Source: an uncultured Bacteroidota bacterium
GTDB lineage: Bacteria; Bacteroidota; Bacteroidia; Flavobacteriales; Flavobacteriaceae
Direction: 5' to 3'
Length of the DNA: 7,202 nt
NCBI GenBank assembly: GCA_903888655.1
Contig: CAISUR010000587.1
Coordinates: 1 to 7,202, forward strand
The position numbers and the translations under genes were made by a program. Of the stretch, positions 1 to 4,306 are shown one piece after another (position 1 is the stretch's first letter; the number at the start of each line of letters is the position of its first letter). Below the pieces are notes generated by a model, which saw nothing but the letters and a program-made list of their open reading frames with translations, ran no database searches and had not been told where the DNA came from.

Positions 1-101
1 GAATGTGTTGGTGGCAATCCCTCGCCACGATCCTTCATTTCAGTTCTCACCAACATAAAATCATCTTCACTACCATATGGTGTTGTTTTAAATTTTAGCA
101 T
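1..101 (-). CDS. start of an unknown phage protein, cut by the window edge
   Basis: An open frame begins with ATG at 101-99 and stays open to the window edge (33 codons). It begins MLKFKTTPYGSEDDF and continues with a second possible start, MLVRTEMKDRGEGLP, at 56-54. The first ATG overlaps the 3' end of the hydrolase gene by 14 bases, in keeping with the overlapping gene starts elsewhere in the window. Neither start has a convincing Shine-Dalgarno sequence, which is also true of several other genes here. The composition (mixed charges, few rare residues) reads like real protein, but too little is present to name a family. The absence of a stop over 33 codons in this AT-rich DNA is only modest evidence, so this is a likely but unproven gene. 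Confidence 0.5.
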   Translation of the reverse strand, partial: MLKFKTTPYGSEDDFMLVRTEMKDRGEGLPPTH

Positions 102-600
102 AAAAGACATGGTTACCTATTTTGGTTATAACTCTGCCTTTCCAACCAGGATTCACATACACAGCATGATAGTATAATACGTTGTTATTTGCAATTATAT
201 CATGTAATACAGGTTGTGTCAAGGCCTTGCGGGCAACCATTTCTGATTCTTCCCATGCATATTTATTTTGAATTGCCAGATTTTTTAGGCAAGTCCAACT
301 AAATTGGCAAGTGCCGAGTGTTCTTTGATATACCACGCCACAAATTGTGGATGGAAAATTTGGATCATTAGCACGATTCAAGGTAACTTGAGCTACTGCT
401 AGTTTACCTTCATATGATTCCTGTGCTGCTTCATAATAAATGTTTTTGGTCAAGCAAGCCAACTCTTTATTGAAATTTTCACTTACTTGTTGTTCAACTA
501 CTAAATCTTTTATCTCCTGTGATACAGATGGAAAAGAATAAAATGCTACTGCGCAAATAATTCCACATAATATAGATTTTGATTTTGATACGAACATCAT
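88..600 (-). CDS. secreted cell-wall hydrolase, SleB/CwlJ (Hydrolase_2) family
   Basis: The product is 169-170 residues. Residues 1-28 look like a signal peptide: a lysine-containing start (KSKS), a hydrophobic core (ILCGIICAVAFYSF), then SVSQE as a probable cleavage region. The rest matches the SleB/CwlJ-type peptidoglycan hydrolase fold: NIYYEAAQE with the family's expected catalytic glutamate near residue 57, then VAQVTLNRA, FPSTICGVVYQ and TCQFSW. The length is normal for a one-domain member without a separate wall-binding domain. A role in lysis or wall degradation at the end of infection is inferred; the signal peptide suggests export rather than a virion lysin. ATGATG lies at 600-595. 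AAAAGGAG at 610-603 is 2 bases from the first ATG and 5 from the second, so translation more likely begins at 597. The gene follows the tmRNA coding piece directly, with no room for its own promoter, so it probably shares that transcript. Confidence 0.88.
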   Translation of the reverse strand: MMFVSKSKSILCGIICAVAFYSFPSVSQEIKDLVVEQQVSENFNKELACLTKNIYYEAAQESYEGKLAVAQVTLNRANDPNFPSTICGVVYQRTLGTCQFSWTCLKNLAIQNKYAWEESEMVARKALTQPVLHDIIANNNVLYYHAVYVNPGWKGRVITKIGNHVFYAKI

Positions 601-610
601 ATCTCCTTTT

Positions 611-866
611 GTTTACGGCCGATAAACTGGCCTTGGACCCAAGTACTTTTGACTTTGTGATAGGGTTTGTGAAGCAATTGTTTCTGTTGCTAAGTACAAT
701 TGCTGAAAAACTCCGCTTACCTTAATTAGGCAGCAAGTGCATACTTTTCATCGTTTGCGTTTAATTTAAATGCTTCTTCGACCGAGTGTCCTCAATCCTA
801 ACGTCTTTAGCTTTGACGAGTAGCGGTTATATCTTACTTGTTCACTTGTCGAATCCTTGCACCCCC
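611..866 (-). ncRNA. ssrA: tmRNA coding piece (acceptor 5' strand, D-loop, tag frame, pseudoknots)
   Basis: The piece opens with GGGGGTGCAAGGATTCGAC, close to the conserved tmRNA 5' end. The tag frame sits centrally. After the tag, AGCAATTG (704-697) pairs with CAATTGCT (680-673) over eight bases; part of the loop, TACTT, can pair with AAGTA downstream (648-644), as in a pseudoknot. At the end, GGCC (632-629) with GGCC (620-617) and GTTTA (627-623) with TAAAC (615-611) interleave as an H-type pseudoknot with very short loops. Upstream of the tag, CGTC...GACG and CTAA...TTAG near 819-796 also interleave. These pseudoknots are my hand folds, less certain than the acceptor and P2 helices. The 3' end is placed at 611 because the last helix ends there and the hydrolase RBS begins at 610. 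Confidence 0.82.
726..758 (-). other. ssrA: tmRNA tag-peptide reading frame (ANDEKYALAA)
   Basis: The frame begins at the resume codon GCA (758-756) and encodes ANDEKYALAA followed by TAA (728-726). It lies within AAACGCAAACGATGAAAA, very close to the Escherichia coli resume region, whose tag contains ANDENYALAA. The terminal ALAA is the known degron for ClpXP and ClpAP. The single E. coli tag difference is K for N at the fifth position. There is no start codon, as expected, because translation resumes here after alanyl-tmRNA accommodation. The frame and its context are the strongest single piece of evidence for a tmRNA. Confidence 0.95.
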
Positions 867-929
867 ATCAGAAGCATACTGTTTTCACCCTCTGAACTTC
901 ACGCTGGGTAACGCATCACAATATACTTA
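867..929 (-). other. intervening segment between the two tmRNA pieces
   Basis: These 63 bases separate the CCA of the acceptor piece from the GGGGGTG that opens the coding piece. In permuted tmRNAs this segment is removed by processing, typically with RNase P making the 5' end of the coding piece at the first G (866 here). Two weak internal pairings are visible, ACCC (909-906) with GGGT (890-887) and TCAGA (895-891) with TCTGA (872-868). They overlap in nested order and may close the loop during processing. No reading frame of note is present. Confidence 0.75.
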
Positions 930-984
930 TGGTGGAGGTGTCGGCATACGATAGCCGAGTCCAAACAAACTTTCTTCTATAACA
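930..984 (-). ncRNA. ssrA: tmRNA acceptor piece (P2 3' strand, T-arm, CCA end)
   Basis: This piece reads GTTATA (983-978), a purine-rich linker, GTTTGTTT (970-963), GGAC, the T-stem TCGGC/GCCGA (958-954 with 945-941), CACCTCC and ACCA ending at 930. The CCA is encoded. The T-loop is eight bases, TATCGTAT, and does not match the usual seven-base TTCRANN, although both flanking stems are sound. The 5' end after processing is uncertain: the first base of the P2 strand is two bases past the HNH stop codon, so the mature end may lie inside the last HNH codons. Confidence 0.85.
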
Positions 985-1518
985 TTAAACTACCATACTT
1001 GCAATTTGAAAAAACTCTCTTAAATGATTGTCATCCAAATTACTCTTTAACCAATTTACTGATACACTAGTAAATCGGACATTTCCTTTTATATAACCTC
1101 TACTACTATCAATTCTATCAATTGAAGCTTGATAGTTTTTGTTACTACTATTCTTTAATTTTAAATCAACTCCAGTTAAAGCACATTTACCTTTTTGTTT
1201 TTCCCATAAATCTTTTAAATATGGCAAATCCAAATTAAAGTCTTTGTTTTTTCTATTTTTACAAGACTTCATCAAAGTCCTAAACGGACTAAATTCATCA
1301 AATCTGTTTCGGCTTATAGACCTCATGTGCTCTTTATTTAATTCACTAGAGTTCCATTTTTTTAAATTTTCTTTACCTTTTTCAAGGTTTTTTATACCAG
1401 AACAAGTCCTGGAACAATATTGCTTCCTGTTTTTCTTTATTGCTGAGTTAATGTAACGATTTTCTTTTTCAAAATTTTTACCACAATGGTCACATTTTAT
1501 TACAGTAAATTTTCCCAT
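985..1518 (-). CDS. HNH homing-type endonuclease
   Basis: The 177-residue product has an N-terminal zinc-binding segment with two cysteine pairs (CDHC at residues 9-12 and CSRTC near 35-39). A lysine/asparagine-rich linker follows. The C-terminal nuclease domain carries CALTG near residue 112, SIDRIDSSRGYIKGNVRF near 133-150, and SVNWLKSNL. This is the divergent HNH form common in large phages, where the usual first histidine is replaced in S-x-D-R and the GYxxGNV segment holds the asparagine. Such proteins are typically free-standing homing endonucleases. The start ATG at 1518-1516 has an unusually strong RBS (GGAGGT, 5 bases away), but that RBS is buried in a hairpin. The stop codon at 987-985 abuts the tmRNA acceptor piece. 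The gene lies between the sigma-70 promoter and the tmRNA, which suggests a mobile insertion into a tmRNA leader. Its DNA target is not known. Confidence 0.88.
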   Translation of the reverse strand: MGKFTVIKCDHCGKNFEKENRYINSAIKKNRKQYCSRTCSGIKNLEKGKENLKKWNSSELNKEHMRSISRNRFDEFSPFRTLMKSCKNRKNKDFNLDLPYLKDLWEKQKGKCALTGVDLKLKNSSNKNYQASIDRIDSSRGYIKGNVRFTSVSVNWLKSNLDDNHLREFFQIASMVV

Positions 1519-1521
1519 ATT

Positions 1522-1563
1522 CCACCTCCATCCCCATATTTATAAAAATGTGGATATGAGTGG
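1522..1563 (-). promoter_or_regulatory. hairpin sequestering the HNH ribosome-binding site
   Basis: The arm CCACTCATATCCACAT (1563-1548) can pair with ATGGGGATGGAGGTGG (1537-1522) over 16 positions. Thirteen pair, two of them G-U, and three are mismatched. The loop is ten bases. The 3' arm contains the whole Shine-Dalgarno GGAGGT (1529-1524) of the HNH gene, leaving its start codon four bases outside. Any transcript that begins upstream of 1563 should therefore translate HNH poorly. T4 I-TevI and other phage homing endonucleases are known to be controlled this way. The pairing is visible in the sequence; the effect on translation is inferred. Confidence 0.72.
1537..1544 (-). promoter_or_regulatory. 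T4-type late promoter TATAAATA inside the hairpin
   Basis: The exact T4 late consensus TATAAATA lies mostly in the loop of the RBS hairpin. A start about six bases downstream (near 1531) would yield an RNA lacking the 5' arm, with GGAGGT free and a leader of roughly a dozen bases. In an AT-rich window of this size about one such octamer per strand is expected by chance, so the support comes from position rather than from the match alone. A second copy correctly placed before a structural gene (6195-6188) strengthens the case. Confidence 0.62.
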
Positions 1564-1601
1564 TTTCAAATAATTTCAACGAATTCTTTCCCGACCCACC
1601 A

Positions 1602-1621
1602 CCTATTTTAATCGAAATAGG
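1602..1621 (-). other. hairpin at the predicted 5' end of the HNH-tmRNA transcript
   Basis: CCTATTT (1621-1615) and AAATAGG (1608-1602) form a perfect 7-bp stem with a six-base loop. It begins at or within two bases of the transcription start expected from the sigma-70 promoter. It is not followed by a run of T, so it is not an intrinsic terminator. A 5'-terminal hairpin can protect RNA from RNase E/RppH-type decay; that role is an inference. Confidence 0.5.
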
Positions 1622-1626
1622 AAATC

Positions 1627-1655
1627 ATTATACAACATAACCGGTTAAAAGTCAA
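1627..1655 (-). promoter_or_regulatory. strong host-type sigma-70 promoter for HNH and tmRNA
   Basis: TTGACT (1655-1650) and TATAAT (1632-1627) are separated by exactly 17 bases, essentially the ideal sigma-70 arrangement. It is the best promoter of this kind I see in the window. It lies just past the stop of the nuclease gene and points at HNH, tmRNA and the hydrolase. The expected start is near 1620. Because it needs only host polymerase with the host sigma factor, early expression is likely. The spacer holds the perfect palindrome TAACCGGTTA (1647-1638). Confidence 0.82.
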
Positions 1656-1676
1656 CCATTTTACTAAACTATACCA

Positions 1677-2339
1677 CTATTTACCTTTATAAAACTGTAT
1701 GGCTTTTACCAAACCATCAATGTGGTCTTTGGTCTGTTGTTTAAACAATAATGGCTCGGAATCTTCTACTGCCATAATGATTACTAGGTTATTTATAGTA
1801 ATCCCGATTAGTTCTTCATACATTAGAGCGTAAGCTGTTGTTTGCCAATAATAATCTTCGATATCTTCGCTGGTTTTAATGCGTTTAGAAGTCTTAAAAT
1901 CAATTACTGATAACTCGCCATCAAATTCACCAATACAGTCTACACGACCTGCCATGCCTAATTGTTTTGACCACAATGCTGCTTCTTGGTAATGTATATT
2001 ATTAATACGATTTAACAGCGGCTTTAATGACACAAACATTTCAAAGGCATCAGGCCTAATGCCTTCTTTTTGACTTAGGTTAGTTTCATTGTTGAGATAA
2101 TATTCACAGAGAGTATGTACGCCGGTACCACGACTGGTTGCTTTCTTTGATACACGATTGGCTTCTTCTTCACCAACACGTTTACGCCATTTCATAATGG
2201 CTTCTTTCTTTTGGGCGCCAAGTACAGTAGTGACAGAAGGTAATCGTGTACCATCTTCTAATGTATAGTAACGTTTACCATCAGGAAAGGTTTCAGATTT
2301 TAAGTCAGCAAGGACTTTAGGTGGGCAATAATTAAACAT
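1677..2339 (-). CDS. PD-(D/E)XK exonuclease, RecB/MGME1-like
   Basis: The 220-residue product shows the motifs of the RecB-type PD-(D/E)XK nucleases. In order these are SVTTVL (35-40), RGTGVH with H75, a QEA segment with E119, GRVDCIG with the metal-binding D134, IDFKTSK with the catalytic D147 and K149, and the QxxxY motif QTTAY (166-170). This pattern is seen in mitochondrial MGME1-type exonucleases and in phage relatives, which process DNA ends during recombination or replication. The length fits a single nuclease domain with no helicase. The start overlaps the stop of the upstream oxygenase by 8 bases (ATGTTTAA), with no visible Shine-Dalgarno, which suggests translational coupling. It is the last gene before the sigma-70 promoter, and no terminator is visible in the 21 bases between them. 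The family is secure; the exact DNA substrate is unknown. Confidence 0.85.
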   Translation of the reverse strand: MFNYCPPKVLADLKSETFPDGKRYYTLEDGTRLPSVTTVLGAQKKEAIMKWRKRVGEEEANRVSKKATSRGTGVHTLCEYYLNNETNLSQKEGIRPDAFEMFVSLKPLLNRINNIHYQEAALWSKQLGMAGRVDCIGEFDGELSVIDFKTSKRIKTSEDIEDYYWQTTAYALMYEELIGITINNLVIIMAVEDSEPLLFKQQTKDHIDGLVKAIQFYKGK

Positions 2340-3114
2340 TTTTGGTAATATACTTTTCTTTTACTTTTTCAATTTTCATAATATCTTCTTCTGTAAGTAC
2401 TGCAGAATCAATATTTTCCCTATACTTCTCAGCATACTCTATCAACTCATTTATATTGCCTTCGTATTTAAAATTCTTAGTGAGTTTTTTAGTATCATAA
2501 GCGTCCATAATAATATGATATCGATCCTCATCAGAATCATTACGAATTTGGTGCCAAGTATTAACCCACACCATATAAACAGAACCGGCTTCCATATGTA
2601 AATCTATACCATCACAAATAAAAATACACTTCTCATTTGTAAACAAAGGAATATGAATACGAGCAATATATTCATTCATTGGTCCATCACTATGTACTAA
2701 TGACTTACATCCAGCTTTTAAGCAAGTTACTCTTGCTCGTCTTGGATAAAAACCAGCTTCAGCAATTTGGTCAATAACATTTTTAATTTCACCAACATAA
2801 GCTTCAGTTGGGTTTTTATATTCCATTGAGTGTGCTACATTTAAATATTTTAAAACGGCATAATTATTTTGTCCTTTTGGGAAAAAATCATCTTCAAATT
2901 CTTTATTTTCGCCTGTCTGAAAAAATTCAAAACCATCTTGCCATTTACCTGTTCTGCTCAATAAACTCCAACCACCAAAACCATGATATTGTGGTGTTTC
3001 AAATTCTTCACCTTGTATCACTTGGTTGCCCAATGTGAATACATGATTCTCTACATCTTCTTTTAATTTTTTTAGGTCAAATTTGATGAAGTCTAGTTTT
3101 TCGTAAAACATCAC
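2332..3114 (-). CDS. aspartyl/asparaginyl beta-hydroxylase-like 2OG-Fe(II) oxygenase
   Basis: This 259-260 residue protein is a non-haem iron oxygenase of the aspartyl/asparaginyl beta-hydroxylase type. The facial triad is visible: H141 and D143 in LVHSDGP, and H188 in NTWHQIRN. R198 in EDRYHII is the likely 2OG carboxylate binder, and ARIHIPL (151-157) matches the strand that follows the HxD motif in this family. It differs from the other three oxygenases here in being longer, with about 130 residues before the core. The predicted reaction is Fe(II)- and 2OG-dependent hydroxylation; the substrate cannot be read from the sequence. The start is GTG at 3114 or the adjacent ATG at 3111. AAAGGA upstream suits either, and both overlap the upstream stop (GTGATG containing TGA). 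It is the fourth of four consecutive oxygenase genes. Confidence 0.85.
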   Translation of the reverse strand: MMFYEKLDFIKFDLKKLKEDVENHVFTLGNQVIQGEEFETPQYHGFGGWSLLSRTGKWQDGFEFFQTGENKEFEDDFFPKGQNNYAVLKYLNVAHSMEYKNPTEAYVGEIKNVIDQIAEAGFYPRRARVTCLKAGCKSLVHSDGPMNEYIARIHIPLFTNEKCIFICDGIDLHMEAGSVYMVWVNTWHQIRNDSDEDRYHIIMDAYDTKKLTKNFKYEGNINELIEYAEKYRENIDSAVLTEEDIMKIEKVKEKYITKNV

Positions 3115-3656
3115 AGATGTCCTTTATCTTTTAATAAATCGCATACTACATCATACTCTAATTCGGTCGATAAGGCAATAGCCAATCGCTCTTTAAAATT
3201 AAATTGTGGTATAACTGAATGTGGTTGGGTAACATTTAAAACCCATGCTTCCGTTGGGTTTGCCATAAAAGAAGCGACTCTTTGTAAATCTTTTTCATCA
3301 AATATAAAACCATTAGATTGATTTTCAACCTGTTTTGTTTTAGGTTTATCGGTTGTCAATTTATAAAATTGAGTTAAACAATTATCTGTTTTAATATAAA
3401 AATTAATAGAAGTTTTGATACCGCTATCAGTATGTGGTGGTATTTCTCTATTTATTTTCATAGCCGTCATAAAGAAATATTTTCTATATTCTTTCGGTAT
3501 AACCTCGTCAAGTGGACTATTTTTAACATCAACATGAGTGTATTCTATACCAAAGAATTTTCCTTTGACCGTTTCACCAAACGATATTTGTCTTTCAAGT
3601 GTTTTATAATTATCGATAACATAATTATTATTTAATTTGGAAAATAAATTTACCAT
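3111..3656 (-). CDS. 2OG-Fe(II) oxygenase, HxD type
   Basis: The 181-residue product has a compact double-stranded beta-helix oxygenase core. H75 and D77 lie in PPHTDSG, followed by the strand SINFYIKT; the distal H146 lies in NVTQPHSV, and R157 in KERLAIALS would bind 2OG. EAWVLNV just before the distal histidine matches the usual position in phage members. The substrate is unknown. It is more diverged from the two upstream paralogues than they are from each other, and it keeps the standard HxD...H triad where they have HxH. Its ATG overlaps the upstream stop by 7 bases (ATGGTAA), and only a weak AAGAGA precedes it. A role in modifying a phage or host protein, or a small molecule, is possible but not shown. 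Confidence 0.8.
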   Translation of the reverse strand: MVNLFSKLNNNYVIDNYKTLERQISFGETVKGKFFGIEYTHVDVKNSPLDEVIPKEYRKYFFMTAMKINREIPPHTDSGIKTSINFYIKTDNCLTQFYKLTTDKPKTKQVENQSNGFIFDEKDLQRVASFMANPTEAWVLNVTQPHSVIPQFNFKERLAIALSTELEYDVVCDLLKDKGHL

Positions 3657-4306
3657 TCTCTTATCTTTATCATTTTAGTCGCCCAATTTTTTAACAAAAT
3701 TGTATTAGGTCTATTTTTATCTAATACTTTTTTCAAATCACAAGTGAGCGAAACTCTTAAATCATTTGATTTATTTTCTTCAACTGTATGTAAAACATAA
3801 GAAGGAAAAAATACTAATCTACCTTCTACTGGTTTTAATCGTTTTGTTTTTAATATTGGATTATCGTTTAGTTTGCCTTGTTCCCAATCAATCGAATCTT
3901 TGGTATCAAATAATACGAGGTCCCCGCAGTTATCTTGAGCTTTGATATAGTATGTTACTGCAATAGCAGAATCGCTGTGTGCATGAACTTCTAATGCTTC
4001 ACCTGGTTCTCTAATATTAGCCCAACACATAAATGATTCACAAGAAATATTTAAATCACGCACCTCTTGTATATCTTCTCTGACTTTTTTGGTAACAATA
4101 TCAATAATAATTTTCTTAATTGTATTTAAACATGGCCGATTGTAGTCCCATAAACTATCGTGAGGAGAAGTATCAACACCAGTCTTAATATTTTTGCCTA
4201 TTTGGTAAATCTCGTCAAGTAGAGATTCATTAAATTCTTTGGTTAACTCAGTTTGAACCTCCCAAACAGGCGTCTGCCACATTGGGTTAACAGATAGTTT
4301 ATCCAT
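3650..4306 (-). CDS. 2OG-Fe(II) oxygenase, HxH type (second tandem copy)
   Basis: The 218-residue protein resembles the putative 2OG-Fe(II) oxygenases of the TIGR02466/2OG-FeII_Oxy_5 kind found in marine phages and bacteria. Visible elements are TPVWEVQTE near 12-20, CWANIREPGE (94-103), VHAHSDSAIAVTYY (107-120), NCGDLVLFD, KPVEGRLVFFPS, LHTVEENKS with H173, and R184 in LRVSL. Aligned on the following beta strand, H108-x-H110 takes the place of the normal H-x-D, so the iron site may use three histidines. It is clearly a tandem duplicate of the gene at 4892-4299: the N-terminal WxTPxWExQT, the GD(L) strand and the KPVEG-FFP-LHT block all correspond. The start overlaps that gene's stop by 8 bases (ATGGATAA) with no visible RBS, so translation is probably coupled. 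The substrate is unknown. Confidence 0.82.
   Translation of the reverse strand: MDKLSVNPMWQTPVWEVQTELTKEFNESLLDEIYQIGKNIKTGVDTSPHDSLWDYNRPCLNTIKKIIIDIVTKKVREDIQEVRDLNISCESFMCWANIREPGEALEVHAHSDSAIAVTYYIKAQDNCGDLVLFDTKDSIDWEQGKLNDNPILKTKRLKPVEGRLVFFPSYVLHTVEENKSNDLRVSLTCDLKKVLDKNRPNTILLKNWATKMIKIREW

Larger units (their letters stand above)
611..984 (-). ncRNA. ssrA: circularly permuted two-piece tmRNA gene (ssrA)
   Basis: No protein gene fits this stretch; it holds a complete permuted tmRNA, which with SmpB rescues stalled ribosomes and tags the peptide for proteolysis. Gene order is acceptor piece, spacer, coding piece. CACCTCC (940-934) followed by ACCA pairs with GGGGGTG (866-860) over seven pairs. 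The third pair is G-U, the alanyl-tRNA synthetase identity element. The D-loop motif GGATTCGAC follows at 856-848. Directly after GAC, AAGTGAAC (847-840) pairs with GTTTGTTT (970-963), which directly precedes the T-arm. TATAAC (831-826) pairs with GTTATA (983-978) across a purine-rich internal loop. This matches the P2 helix that joins the two pieces of split tmRNAs. The tag frame is at 758-726. The outer ends are approximate: the 5' end is near the HNH stop codon and the 3' end just before the hydrolase RBS. smpB is not in the window. The promoter at 1655-1627 probably drives it. Confidence 0.9.

Noticed and set aside
251..258. AATAAATA, a near-match to a relaxed late-promoter consensus, inside the hydrolase gene
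   Set aside because: It is internal to the coding sequence with no suitable downstream gene start, and the relaxed consensus is too common in AT-rich DNA.
617..643. GGCC...GGCC and CTTG...CAAG read as an intrinsic terminator after the tmRNA
   Set aside because: No T-run follows on the minus strand, and the hydrolase RBS and start come at once. A tmRNA pseudoknot or local hairpin is the better reading.
1139..1456. Open frame on the plus strand opposite the HNH gene
   Set aside because: Its composition (runs of F, L and S) is what the antisense of a lysine/asparagine-rich gene gives, and it has no RBS. The same applies to the plus-strand frames opposite the oxygenases and desaturase, and to the minus-strand frame at 5497-5685.
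1564..1601. A tRNA or other structured RNA in the leader upstream of the HNH gene
   Set aside because: Short complementary pieces exist (GTGGT with ACCAC), but no cloverleaf, CCA or T-loop is present. I see only leader sequence between the 5' hairpin and the RBS hairpin.
985..1620. A group I intron holding the HNH gene and splitting the tmRNA
   Set aside because: Acceptor stem, P2a and P2b all form from sequences downstream of the HNH stop codon, so nothing of the tmRNA appears to lie upstream of it. I also saw no clear P7/P3 intron core.
1790..1797. A third minus-strand TATAAATA, inside the nuclease gene
   Set aside because: It lies in mid-gene with no start codon close downstream, and about one such octamer per strand is expected by chance at this base composition. 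I did not annotate it as a promoter.
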